In this document: positions 10,312-20,474 of the stretch, piece after piece
Layout of the letters: each line of letters starts with the position of its first letter
Numbering within the stretch: position 1 is the first letter of the stretch
Assembly (NCBI GenBank): GCA_018894105.1
Contig: CM032128.1
Coordinates: forward strand, 28,171,299-28,235,298
DNA length: 64,000 nt
DNA from: Jacaranda mimosifolia
Taxonomy: Eukaryota > Streptophyta > Magnoliopsida > Lamiales > Bignoniaceae
Direction of reading: 5' to 3'
Position numbers and translations under genes: made by a program
The notes under the pieces: generated by a model
Told to the model about the DNA's origin: nothing
Seen by the model: the letters and a program-made list of their open reading frames with translations, nothing else
Database searches by the model: none

Positions 10312-11125
10312 TGATGAAGGTCTGAATCGTAATACAAGTACTTCGATTCCGATCTCTATAGGGGTTAACCCCAAAGGTGGATATCTTCCGTTGATGATAT
10401 TTGAAAATCCTGCAATCAAGGCAAACGTTAGGCTAGCCGAGTGGCCCTCGGCTTTGGCCCTCCGACGCTCAAGTCAGTATTTTCGGTATCTAACAATGAA
10501 GTAAGATAGGTTCAGTGTGTTTTTTGCGCATACCTTGTGAAGGAAGACAGAGGAGTTTTTATATTCTTCCCCTTGTAGGAAATGACTGGTAAGCCCTTGG
10601 CTTACCCTTGGGGTCTTCAGCCTCCTCCAAGGGGCAATTAGTCTATTCCCCCATTTGAATTTTGCCAGCTATATGTCCTTTCAAGCTACAGGACAAGACG
10701 GTATATGGAGTAGCGCCTGCCGTGTCAGACAGTGAGGGGATGGCATGTGCCATTAATGCGGTGGCGTGGTGCCAGTCCACGCATTTAATGTGGTGGCAGA
10801 GTGCTGTGCTGAGCTCGACCTCCTGTCAGCCTAACTGGGGTCGAATATGGTCAATATCGTCCGAGGGCTCTGAGGTGCCCGCCTGGGCGTGGGGGGGGCT
10901 GGTCGAATATTGTCGACATGTCCCATGGGCCCTGGGCCGTTGTCTGAACGTTGGGCCCTTCGGGCCACTATCTAGTCGAACATGGTCGACGTGGATCATG
11001 GGCCCTGGGCCGTTGTCTGAGACGATGGGCCCTTCGGGCCACTATCTGGTCGAATATGGTCGACGTGGGTCATGGGCCCTAGGCCATTGTCCGAAACGTT
11101 GGGCCTTTTGGGCCACCCTATATCA
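10312..11125 (-). repeat. 5' LTR of the Tat-lineage element
   Basis: An 814-bp direct copy of 272-1076 that begins TGATGAAGG and ends CTATATCA on the plus strand. The target duplication AAGGG follows at 11126-11130. As the 5' LTR it would carry the promoter for gag-pol transcription toward lower coordinates. Confidence 0.95.
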
Positions 11126-11130
11126 AAGGG

Positions 11131-11639
11131 TAAATTAGTCTTTTCATATTAAAATTATGTTAAATGGACAGCAAATGAGAAGGAAGAGACGGCGCGTGTA
11201 GTTTTTTAAAAACATAGGGAGGTATATTGAACATTTATTTTTCATAGGAGGGTAAATTGCCTATTTTTTAAAACAGGGGGGGTAAATTGCTATTAGCCCA
11301 TAGAAAAAATATTTACCTAAAAGGGAGCCACAAGAAAAGTAATTACAGAAGGAAAAATTAAATTATAAGGTGTATTTTGAAATTTAATTGATTTAGCAAG
11401 AGATAATCATATGGTTCAACTAAAATATGTCTAAAAAAGTATACATATGTTCATGAATTTTGATTCCTCCTCTTGTCAACTCAGTCATATATATATATAA
11501 TTAAGAAAGGAACAAAAAAAGATAAAAGGTGTATTTTGAAATTCAATTGATTTGGTAAAATCGAAACATGCCTTAAATTAACTGCATTTATTTGATCGGA
11601 TTTATAATTTTTTTTAATAAAAAATCGCAATGTACGGGG
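11131..11639. other. AT-rich spacer, no gene
   Basis: There are two short related stretches sharing 'aaggtgtattttgaaat' (about 11368 and 11525), and several 'gggtaaatt' words between 11130 and 11290. It looks like the remnant of an older repeat. No open frame is recognised. Confidence 0.4.
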
Positions 11640-11765
11640 GGTTAGATGCTGACCCCTACCTATTTATTAATATAAAATAAATTACATCCAAATAAGTTCA
11701 GTAGAAATAACAACTAATTCTAGAAAAATTAAAAAAGTGCTGAAAATTACTAAAGTACGAGGAAA

Positions 11766-12336
11766 TCATCTTATCCTAAAGTATGGGTAATTCAATTCCT
11801 CCATGCGAAGTAGTCTGTTGGCCTTCCTAGGTAATTGAGAGTAATTCAAAATATAGCCTTGAGTAGCCAAACAAGCATCCTTAGCATGCAAATCAGCAAT
11901 CGTATTTCCTTCCCTAAAAATATGGCAAATTTTGACATTAAGCTTTCCCATAATATGTCTTGTCCTCCTAATTATATGAACATAACTCCAATGAAAAGTT
12001 TCTGCCTTCTCAATGATGTGCAAAGCAACAAAGCATCCATCTCAGCTAAAATATGGGTTATCTGATATGCCTCACAAATTTCTAGATCCTTTTCGACAGC
12101 ATAAATCTCAGCATATATATTAGTTTTATGTCCCAAAAGCTCACCAAAAGCAAAGATAACCTGATGCTTAGAGTCTCACAAAAGTCCAGCAGCTCCAATA
12201 GCACCTTGGTTTCATTGAGCTGCCCCATTAGTGTTAAGTTTAAACCATCCAGGCAATGGACTAAGCCATCGAACAACGCAGCATGTGGGAAGATTCTTAA
12301 TTGGTGGCAGCACATCAAAAGTTGTAGCAAGAGCTA
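11766..12336 (-). pseudogene. RNase H domain of the LINE
   Basis: Plant LINEs often end in an RNase H-like domain (RVT_3). In shifting minus-strand frames I see a LNTNGAA start motif (about 12240-12215), an Asp-Ser-Lys segment, a TNIYAE helix motif, and a C-terminal part (12023-11766) with CHIFREGNTIADLHAK, which corresponds to the conserved 'R..N..AD.LA' motif. Several frameshifts and a stop inside the first motif mean it is not translatable as one protein. Confidence 0.65.
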
Positions 12337-13859
12337 AATCACCACTCCAGTGCTTCAATTAAATAAGGCCAGATTTAGTTGCTATATAAATATAGTGATT
12401 AATTCACCAAATGACCCTTTGTGTGGAAACCGCTAGTTTTTTATGTTTCTTGTCATTCCTGCAACACCATAAAAACCAACATACAAGAATAGGTATCCAA
12501 CATCTAATATGAACTTTGAAACCTACCGGAGCGCTATTTTTCCAAGCTTGAATGATATTACTAATGCTAGGAGATCTTGGCATAGTAAATCGAAACAACT
12601 AGGAATAATAGATCCAGACATCTTGGGCAATCGGATAAGCTAGAAATAGATGAAAGCTGCTATCCATTTCAACTTTCTTTGTCGTCTTTCATCTATAGGG
12701 ATTAAATCATAAAGAAGCCTCCAAATAAAGATTGAAATTGATGGAGAAAGAACCATATTCTAGTAGGAATTAAAGAGCTCATGTTTTGGTTTAGACCGAC
12801 AAATATGTAACCGAACACTTTTAGTGGAAAATCTACCATCTACCGATAATTTCCAATAAGGAGTATCCCTTAGCTAAATGATTGATAGGAACATCACAAA
12901 TGTTTTCAACTAGATCACTTGGAAGCAAATAGCTAAGTTTTTCAACATTCCAGCTACCATTCTCCCAAAATTCAGCAACAGGAATACTCTTGCCACCAAT
13001 AGCATTCTGCCACTGTAATTGATTAATAAGCGTTGATTCACCTATCCAAATTTCATGCTAGAATCAAATGCTTTCCTCACTAATAGAACAAAAGATATGT
13101 TTTTCTACTTCTTCCCTAATTGAGCAAAGTTTTTCCCAAACGAAGGAGCTCTTGGGAAGAACTTTAACCATTGATAGATGCATCCTACCATAGTATCTTT
13201 TTCATAGAAATTTTTCCCATAAGGTATTCCTTGAATGGAAACGCCACCAAAGTTTGAAAATGAAAGAAGTAGAAATATCCTTAAGGCTTCTATAACTCAA
13301 TCCTCCTTCATCATGAGGATAGCACATGAAATTCAAAACTCTCTAATGGATTTTTTTCTTTTCATTAGTAGAGCTGCAAAAAAACACAGTTAAAGATCCT
13401 CTCCAACATTAATAAAACATTATTTGGTGGCTACATAACTTGTAGAATATAAAGGGGAGTAGAAGCTAGAGTACTCTTGATAAGAGTAAGTCTTCATCCC
13501 ATAGTAAGTCTAGAATAAGACCAAGATAAAAGCTTTTTCTTCACTTTAGTAATTAAAGGATCATACATAATCCAAGTGCGATGACCTTTATGAAGAGAAG
13601 CTCCAAGACAATATAATGGAAGGTGTCATTTAGAGAATCCCAAAATCTTCTCAACTTCTTCCATAACCAGAGGATTCGGTTGGTACATATAAAATGAACA
13701 TTTAGTAAAACTCACAATCTAGCCCGTGATCTCTTCACATATAGTAAGAAAGAACTTTAAAATTTGAAGGTTATGCCTCTTAGCCTTAGCAAATATGACT
13801 ACATAATCATGATACACCAAATGAGTAAGATAAAGGCCTCTTTCAATATCAAAATAGAG

Positions 13860-14700
13860 TTATGGCTGTCTATCGAAAATTATGTTCAACTCTCTTGATA
13901 GGATCTCTGCAAATATGATAAATAGACTTGGAGATAATAGATCTCCTTGTCTAAGCCCCCTTTCCGATTTAAAGAAAACTAAAAGAGCACCATTAACAAG
14001 TACAAAAAACCAACAATTAGATATCAAGTTCCAAACAAGAGAAATCCATTGAGAAGAAAATCCAAATTTTGTCAAAACTGCGACAAGAACATCCCAATTG
14101 ACTCTATCACACGCCTTCAGCATATCAAGCTTCAAGATGAGGTTATCTTTGTTTCGACTTAAACCATGCACCACTTTCTAAGCCAACAAAATATTATATG
14201 AAATAAGTCTGCCTTGAACAAATCCACTACGATTAGGAGATATAATTATAGGGAGAAATTTTGCAAGCCACTTACACATGATCTTAGAAATGATTTTGCA
14301 TGTCGTATTACGTAAATGGATAGGCCGAAAATCCTTCCATGAGCTTGAAAAATCAACTTTAGGGATTAAGGTAATAGTAGTAGCCATATAGCCTTTTGGC
14401 ACAGCTGCACCAGTAAAAAAATCATGGATAGCGTCTACTATATCCATGTGAATGATATCCCAGCAAGATTGAAATTTTTTGTCACTATATCCGTCTAGTC
14501 CCATAGTACTATATGGACATATGTTAAAAATGGCCTCTTTCACTTCATCACTAGAAGGTAAATCAAGTAATTTAGGCAAATCATACTGATCCAATACATT
14601 CAGAATGCAGTCCAGGTCCCCTTTGTCCAATTGACCATCTCGACTAGTAAGTAGATTTTTAGAAAATAAAGCTGCCAAAGTTCTAATCTCAATTGGGTTA
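13860..14700 (-). pseudogene. LINE reverse transcriptase
   Basis: Two adjoining minus-strand open stretches (14678-14178 and 14174-13860), separated by one in-frame TAG, hold non-LTR RT motifs: ATTITLIPKVD, FRPIHLRNTTCKIISK, NRSGFVQGRLI, LKLDMLKACDRVNWDVL (with the first palm Asp) and ERGLRQGDLLSPSLFII. The catalytic 'ADD' box expected beyond 13860 lies in degraded sequence. The enzyme would copy LINE RNA at the nicked target. Confidence 0.85.
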
Positions 14701-14912
14701 TTAACTATAGTACCATTATCTTCAATCTGAAAAATCTGGGACTTAACGTTTCTCCTTTTAGCAAAAGCTTGAAGATAGGTTACATTCCGATCACCTTCTT
14801 TATCCCTTTACAAGCTGATTTTTGCCTAAAAAAAATGATATAGAAAGTATATATGAGAGGCATTCATAATGAAATATAAGTAAACAAGAATATAATTAAG
14901 AACAATGATTTA

Positions 14913-15565
14913 TCAATTGATTTTTCTAGTGAAGAGATAGTGATCATGTGGACACTGTCGAAAACTGCACTGATATAAATAAGCAGTTAATTCGACACTC
15001 CATTGCTGAGACGTTTGTTTTGAGTCATAAAGAGAGCGTAATAATTTGCATACTTGTCCAGGTTTAGCTTTAGTATAGCCATCAGGGGGCATTATGTAAA
15101 CTTCCACATTGATAAGTCCATGAAGAAAGGCGTTGTTAATATCTAGTTGATGGATCATCCAGGATTGTGTTGTAGCTAATGCAAGGAATAATCTAACTGT
15201 TACAAGCTTAGTAACTGGAGAAAAGTTATCAACATAGTCTACCCCAGCTTTCATGCTATATCCCTTGGCCACTAATCTGGCTTTATACCTATCAACACTC
15301 CCATCTAGTTTATATTTCACCTTATGCACTACCTTGATCCAATGACCCTTTTTCCTTCAGGAAGAGATGTTAGTTCCCATGTGTTGTTGGATTCAAAGGC
15401 TGTGAGCTCTTCTTGCATGGCTGAAATCCACTCAACTCTAGTACTTGCTTGCCTATGAGAATTAGGTTCCTTGATAGCAGAAACATTAGCCAAAAACTTA
15501 TATATGTCGGATGTAGTTTTTATGAATGTATGGGAAAGTAAAGGGAGTATAGGGAGAACCTGCAA
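14913..15565 (-). pseudogene. Copia reverse transcriptase, N-terminal half
   Basis: The first stretch (15565-15329) has the RVT_2 entry region (EWISAMQEELTAFESNNTWEL). A frameshift at 15329 leads to the second, with DRYKARLVAKGYSMKAGVDY, FSPVTKLVTVRLFLALA and QLDINNAFLHG, the first catalytic aspartate segment. The sequence ends after PHDHYLFTRK, before the YVDD motif, so the enzyme would lack its active site. Confidence 0.88.
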
Positions 15566-15622
15566 AACTTATAGTGACACTTTTGTTGTACTGGTCATTG
15601 GGGTAGACTCATTCTAGTGGAA

Positions 15623-16474
15623 TTAAGATGCATTAGAAACATAGTCTTGGAGTGAAGCAGGTTTCTTCTTTGGTCTAGAGCTAACTCTCAGTTGATTTGG
15701 AAATTGATGGTTGATATGATTAGGGTTTTGAGTGGTAGGTTGAGTTGGAATATGTGAAGTTGTAGGAAGAATTTGGGAGGGATTAGATAGGGGGCTTGTG
15801 TTTAGATAATTATTACAAATTTCCTCAGGCACAGGTATGAGTATAAGGAGTTATGTTTCACTATCATGTTGTTTTTGTAGGTAGGGAAATTGACTTTCAT
15901 GAAAGACAACATCTCTAGATGAGTATATGGTGTGGTTGTCTAAATCATAAACTCTAAAGCCCTTCTGTACAATGGCATAGCAAAGAAATATACACCTAAA
16001 GGTCCTAGGTGCAAACTTATCTTTCTGAGGATAGGTATTTGAAGCAATCTTTGTGAGGATAGGTATTTGAAGCAAAACATAAGGATCCAAAAACCCTCAA
16101 GACATTGTAATTAGGAGGTTTGTTGTGAAGCATCTCAAAAGGTGATTTCCATTTTAGTAGAGGAGCTAGAAGTCTATTTATAATGTAGGTTGTCATGAGA
16201 ATTGAGTCACCCCAGAATTTCGAAGGTAGACCAGACTGGATCTAACAATTTCAAGGAGATATATGTGTTTCCTTTCTACTACTCTATTCTGCTGGGGAGT
16301 ATATAGGCATGTCCTTTAGTGTATGATTCCTCACTGTTAGAAAAGTTTAGAGACTTGGCTGTTCAAGAATTCAGTTCCATTACCTATTCTCACAGTCATA
16401 ATACCGATTTGGAACCGGCTTTGAATCATTTGAAAAAACTGTAGAAGGTAGGAATAGGTTTGATGCTTGTTTTG
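15623..16474 (-). pseudogene. Copia integrase, C-terminal part
   Basis: This is the upstream-interrupted remainder of the integrase, continuing from 18218 across the inserted element. Stops and frameshifts are frequent, but a SRKETH-like catalytic Glu region (about 16270) and the copia C-terminal motif (KGFRVYDLDNHTIYSSRDVVF, within 16090-15851) are recognisable. A Pro/Asn-rich linker (15832-15623) with SRPKKKPASLQDYV leads to reverse transcriptase. Confidence 0.75.
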
Positions 16475-16686
16475 TGTGAACTATGTTATGCATATTGAAG
16501 AATTGCATAATTGTGTCAGTCTCAATATATGACTGACAAGGAGGTAATATTTATACTATTCACAAGTTACAATACATGGTAAGTGTGAATACATGGTAAG
16601 TATGAATATATGGTAAATATATCTACACCTAAAATAACACTCAACACACACCACTAATTTACCACATGTGTATCATATTTTCCACA
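16475..16686 (-). repeat. 3' LTR of the gag-only element
   Basis: 212 bp, TGTGAACTATG...TATTTTCCACA on the plus strand, with TGTG/CACA ends. It has two short internal repeats of 'acatggtaagt'. It is almost identical to 18006-18217. Confidence 0.95.
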
Positions 16687-16702
16687 CTCCCCCTCAAGCT
16701 GG
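16687..16702 (-). other. Polypurine tract of the gag-only element
   Basis: On the minus strand CCAGCTTGAGGGGGAG abuts the 3' LTR, the normal plus-strand primer position. Confidence 0.8.
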
Positions 16703-16832
16703 AGAAAATATATCATATGCTCCAAGCTTGTTACAAAGATATTTCATTCTAGGCCTGTGTGGATTCTGTAAAGGTTTCGGGATTTGCAGCATCAAAAGAG
16801 ATTGTGTTGGCATGTCGAAGGGGTTACCCATG

Positions 16833-17426
16833 CAAGTCCCAACATTGATCCCTCGTGTGATTAAAGCGATCGCAATAACTGCACTCCTTTGCATCGTTAG
16901 TACCACGACCATGGTTTCCCCGACCTCCAATTCGACCTCATTGCATGCCACCTCGTCCGTTTTGACCCCCTCCTTGATTGTTGTGGCCACCTTCTCGGTT
17001 ACTAGAGATTAACGCTGACTTTTCACCAATATGAAGGCTTGGAGGACGATAGCTAGAGAAACGTAACGCGCGAGAGTAGACATCATCGAGGTCAGGAAGT
17101 TTAGAACCTGCAACAATTTGAGAACGAAAAGGCTCATATTCCAATGGTAGACCTGCTAAAAACTGAAAGACATCGAGTTGAGTGCACTGCTGTTGCATGG
17201 CGGCGATGTCTGCAAAGATAGGAAAGAGACTATTTCGTTCTTCACAGATACGGCTAAAGTTGGCATAATAATCGTTAATGTTAGTGCTGGTCATGCTTAG
17301 AGACTGATACTCGACGGAGATGTCATACATGCGGGATAAGTTACTCATATAGACTTTGTGAAGATGATCCCAAATCTTTTTGCTACTTCTGAAATTCATG
17401 CATAAATCTGCAATAGTGTGCTCCAT
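16833..17426 (-). pseudogene. Copia-type gag (UBN2 family) of the gag-only element
   Basis: The stretch 17426-16938 shows the UBN2 gag pattern: SSKKIWDHLHKVYMS, YYANFSRICEERNSLFP, VFQFLAGLPLEYEPFRSQI, then a Gly/Arg-rich tail. After a frame break at about 16938, the zinc knuckle CSYCDRFNHTRDQC (C-x2-C-x4-H-x4-C, about 16884-16842) is complete. Upstream of 17426 a few stops interrupt the N-terminal codons. Gag would package element RNA; all catalytic functions must come from elsewhere. Confidence 0.85.
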
Positions 17427-17809
17427 CTAATTCCAGAGGGTAGACATGATGGTCCTCTTGTTTCCAAATGTCTATTCTCTTTATATCCGACTCATCTGGA
17501 GGATCATCAGTGAGATAATGGTCTTTCCTAAGACCACCAAGAAAAACTTCTACTGCAATAGACCATTGGAAGTAATTACTACCGTTTAATTTCGGTTAGT
17601 AATTTGGAGGGGAGTAGGAATGAGACTTTTGGCTTCCATAGAAAAAGATATCTTAGAGTGTTGATGTGGTGCTGATTGGACAACTAACTTGGGGCTGACT
17701 GGATGTTGACTTGATGACTAACTTGGCGGCTAACTTTATATAAAGATTGTAACCCTAATTTAGGGGGAAAAAAACTGAAATGAACTTTGAAAAGACACGA
17801 AGGAACAGT

Positions 17810-17945
17810 AGGAACGCAGCAATGGCAGGAATAGCAGCAACGCAGCAATGGCAGAAACAGCAGCAACGCAGCAATGGCAGAAATGCAGCAACACAACAGC
17901 AATAGTAGGGACAAGAACGTACAGCAGCAACACAGTCACAACAGA
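17810..17945. repeat. CAG-rich imperfect tandem repeat in the leader
   Basis: The word 'gcagcaacgcagcaatggcag' and close variants repeat several times in the 5' leader of the gag-only element. Translation of any frame is low-complexity, so I treat it as a simple repeat. Confidence 0.7.
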
Positions 17946-17993
17946 GTGACAGAGAACAAGCGCGACAGTGGCTGTGCAGGGGATTAAAATTTG

Positions 17994-18005
17994 GCTCTGA
18001 TACCA
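17994..18005 (-). other. Primer-binding site (initiator Met tRNA) of the gag-only element
   Basis: TGGTATCAGAGC on the minus strand lies flush with the 5' LTR. It is the standard copia primer site matching the 3' end of plant initiator tRNA-Met. Confidence 0.92.
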
Positions 18006-18217
18006 TGTGAACTATGTTATGCATATTGAAGAATTGCATAATTGTGTCAGTCTCAATATATGACTGACAAGGAGGTAATATTTATACTATTCACAAGTTA
18101 CAATACATGGTAAGTGTGAATACATGGTAAGTATGAATACATGGTAAATATATCTATACCTAAAATAACACTCAACACACACCACTAATTTACCACATGT
18201 GTATCATATTTTCCACA
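18006..18217 (-). repeat. 5' LTR of the gag-only element
   Basis: 212 bp, a near-identical direct copy of 16475-16686. The target duplication TTTTG follows at 18218-18222. Confidence 0.95.
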
Positions 18218-18771
18218 TTTTGCATGAGGTATGTCCACAGAATTCTACTAAAATCATCAACTATAGTTAGGACATAATGAGCTCCAATTAAGGAAGGCTT
18301 TTTATAGGGTCCCCAAAGGTCTATATGAACTAATTCAAAAGGTTTCACAGTGTTGCTACCACTTTCAAAACAAGCAAGTCTAGTTTGTTTAGAAAGACAA
18401 GGTGTATGAAGTTGAATCTCTTTGTTCAAAGTATGAGGTATGTGTTAGATAACATTGGTAGATGCATGGCCCAATCGATTATGCCATATAACAAGTTCAG
18501 AATCAAAAATATTGTTTTACAGATTGAGAGTGCAAGACTTTAGTACAAAAGAAGGTTTACAATGACTCAAGAATTTACTGTCAAAGTAGCAAGAACTATC
18601 TCGAATGTAGAGTCTCCCCACAACCTTTCTAACAGCTAGTGTCTCCTCAGTTTGTAGGGCCTGCAAAACAAAGTGGTTTGGAAAAAATGTGAAATTCACT
18701 TGTGTCTTTGGATAGCTTATTTGCTGACAAGAGATTAAATCCCAAATTAGGTATGTATAAGGTGTTTTCAA
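18218..18771 (-). pseudogene. Copia protease-integrase junction and integrase core
   Basis: The part 18771-18517 is the GAG-pre-integrase segment (VGRLYIRDSSCYF). The part 18429-18218 holds the integrase start with LHTPCLSKQTR, FELVHIDLWGPY (first catalytic Asp) and VLTIVDDFSRILWTYL. The gag-only element inserted immediately after this core motif and split the gene. A stop near 18440 and a frame change separate the two stretches. Confidence 0.85.
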
Positions 18772-19161
18772 GCTACAAGTTAGCTGATAATTGGATGGTT
18801 CCTATGTGGTGGACCAACTTAATTGTTCCATTTGGAAGGTATACACGGGATGGTGGTTTGATAAGGTTGTGGTTAGATAGCATATTCAGGCTAGATCACA
18901 TATGAGTTGAGGCTTTTGTGTCAACTATCTAAGACTCCTTATCTAGTAGGCTTTGGACACTAAAGGCCTCATGAATATTCGAACCTGCAAATTCATGAAT
19001 CTGAGCAAAATTAACTTGATTTCCCTCCAGTTGTTGTTGCTTCCCTTTCATCATTTTGCTCATTTCCTGTTGAACTAAATCAGCCAAGGGTACTATCCAA
19101 TTATTATTCTTCTGATCTTATGCCTCAGTGTGTATGTCAAGGGGAGTTTGTGCATAATTTG
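18772..19161 (-). pseudogene. Copia protease region, degraded
   Basis: Between gag and the integrase the minus strand encodes scattered protease-like pieces; a plus-strand open frame here (18702-18905) is a shadow. I can find no intact Asp-Ser/Thr-Gly site. Confidence 0.4.
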
Positions 19162-20119
19162 CTATATGTTTGTTGTAGAATTGATTCTTCTCTTCTCTTT
19201 CAACTCCTTGTACCACTCAGGATATCCGTTCAATTTAAAGTAGGTATCCTTAGTATGCCAGTCCTTCCCGCAGTTAACACAACGTCTATCAGATTTCTTG
19301 CCACTGAACTCCTTCTTTACAGCCATTTTGTTAGATGTCTCCTTCTTCTGTAAGTCGGTTCCTCTAGACAACATTGCAGCATTATCTCCACATTCTGTGA
19401 AAGTATTGTTAACTTGTCTCTACTTTCCTACTCTCAATATCATGGAATAGGCTTAGTTGACACTTGGAAATGGCTCCATTACTAAGATTTGATTTCTTAT
19501 GTGATCATAAGAGTCATTCAATCCCATCAGAAACTGTATTAATCGATTAAATTAGTTCAAGTCCGCTACAGCTTTCCCAACACCGCACGTGCATTCAGGC
19601 AGTGGCATTAAGACTGCTAACTTATCCAACAACTTCAATTTTGTATAATACTAGACAACACACATGTTACCTTGGCTTATTGAGATGATTTCTTGTTGGA
19701 TTTGATACAACAAGGGACTATTACATTCACCGAACCTCTCCTCGATCTGTTCCCAAAGTTGTTTCGAAGATGAAGTGTACAGAAATGCTTCAACTATATC
19801 CTTAGATATACAGTTAAGAATCCATGAAGTTACCATGCAATCAATGCGAATCCACTGTTGGTATTCAGCAGAATTCTCCTCCGGCATTAGACACTTTCCA
19901 TTGATGAATCCGAGCTTCACCTTAGCTCCTAGTGCTATCTTTATAGCACGACTCCAAGACCCGAAGTTGTTTCCGTTTATTGGTGTGGTCACCATTCACC
20001 ATTCCTAGATGGTCAGAACCTTGAAGAAATAAAAGATCCCCATCGTCGGCACCTCTAATTCCACTTATTCGATTCTGCTGCGCGTTAGTGGAATCCTCAG
20101 TCATTTCTTCCATGAACAA
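19162..20119 (-). pseudogene. Copia gag
   Basis: The start is likely ATG 20119 or the second Met at 20104. After LFLQGSDHLGMV the frame shifts at about 19990-20010 to the core NGNNFGSWSRAIKIALG... (19995-19651), with WIRIDCMVTSWILNCISKDI and LWEQIEERFGE, typical of plant copia gag. The zinc knuckle at 19162-19374 reads CVNCGKDWHTKDTY, with Tyr in place of the final Cys. It is flanked by KLNGYPEWYKELK, the usual motif after the knuckle in this group. Confidence 0.82.
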
Positions 20120-20216
20120 AGAGCGATCTGGATGTGGAAGATTTCTCTAAGAAGATTATACTTCTTCAATGGGACAGACTATCGATTGTAGCTAACTTTA
20201 GAGCCACCGGATCGAT

Positions 20217-20228
20217 GCTCTGATACCA
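20217..20228 (-). other. Primer-binding site (initiator Met tRNA) of the truncated copia
   Basis: TGGTATCAGAGC on the minus strand lies flush with the LTR start at 20229. Confidence 0.88.
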
Positions 20229-20474
20229 TGTTCAGTTGCTAGACACGCCATTAATGAGGAAGATATTAGCTGAGAGAGAATCAGCAGAAATGCAAAAGGC
20301 TAGGCAGATATTTTGGGACAGAAAAAGTCTCTCATTAACGATGCAAGGGGTATATATATACAAAAATGGGAAAAAAGAATATGTAACCCTAGCTGTTAAA
20401 ACTAACTAACTTCCTAACTAAAAAACAGTTTAAACGTAAAGCTAGCAGGACTTAACTAACTATGCTAACGAACA
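20229..20474 (-). repeat. 5' LTR of the truncated copia
   Basis: It begins TGTTCAG next to the primer site and probably ends AACGAACA, giving TGTTC/GAACA inverted ends (246 bp). A TATATATATA box around 20350 is placed as expected for a minus-strand promoter. No second copy is in the window, so the outer end rests on the terminal motif only. Confidence 0.6.

Larger units (their letters stand above)
272..11125 (-). mobile_element. Full-length Ty3/gypsy LTR retrotransposon, Tat lineage, decayed
   Basis: Two direct LTRs (272-1076 and 10312-11125) flank a 9.2-kb interior read on the minus strand in the order gag, protease, reverse transcriptase, RNase H, integrase. The 5-bp target duplication AAGGG is present at 267-271 and 11126-11130, so the boundaries are exact. 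A primer-binding site and a polypurine tract sit in the expected places. A second, archaeal-type RNase H domain after the first and an antisense gene between integrase and the 3' LTR are traits of the Tat lineage (Grande and relatives). By eye the LTRs differ at about 33 of roughly 800 positions (about 4%), plus a 10-bp gap, suggesting an insertion on the order of one to two million years old under usual plant rates (inference). Frameshifts in gag and RT and stops in RNase H and integrase make it non-autonomous today. Confidence 0.95.
11640..14815 (-). mobile_element. L1-type LINE, 5'-truncated and decayed
   Basis: A non-LTR retrotransposon read on the minus strand. It starts abruptly near 14815, just upstream of the reverse transcriptase (codons resembling the 'GDRN' motif are visible at about 14780-14800). 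RT motifs run to about 13860, then degraded sequence, then a C-terminal RNase H domain ending at 11766. Endonuclease and gag-like ORF1 are absent, as expected of a 5'-truncated insertion. I cannot define a poly-A tail or target duplication, so the lower boundary is approximate. Confidence 0.75.
16475..18217 (-). mobile_element. Gag-only LTR retrotransposon (TR-GAG type), nested in copia
   Basis: Two nearly identical 212-bp LTRs (TGTGAAC...TTCCACA) flank a 1.3-kb interior with a primer-binding site, a polypurine tract and a single gag region, but no protease, integrase or RT. The 5-bp duplication TTTTG at 16470-16474 and 18218-18222 fixes the boundaries. Element sizes and gag-only content match the plant group called TR-GAG, non-autonomous elements assumed to be moved by a copia partner. 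The LTRs differ at only about two positions by eye, so this insertion is much younger than its host element. Confidence 0.93.
14913..20474 (-). mobile_element. Truncated Ty1/copia LTR retrotransposon
   Basis: On the minus strand it runs from a 246-bp 5' LTR (20229-20474) and an initiator-Met primer site through gag, protease/integrase and the first half of reverse transcriptase. The coding region stops dead at about 14913 before the YVDD box. RNase H and the 3' LTR are missing, so the element was cut by a deletion or by arrival of neighbouring sequence. A gag-only retrotransposon (16475-18217) interrupts its integrase. Confidence 0.85.

Noticed and set aside
10662..11138. Plus-strand 158-residue open frame
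   Set aside because: It lies wholly in the LTR, has Trp/Gly-rich low-complexity content, and its counterpart in the other LTR is broken.
17684..18039. Cys/Leu-rich minus-strand open frames in the leader of the gag-only element
   Set aside because: They are translations of the CAG-type simple repeat (17810-17945) and the leader, with no gag similarity.
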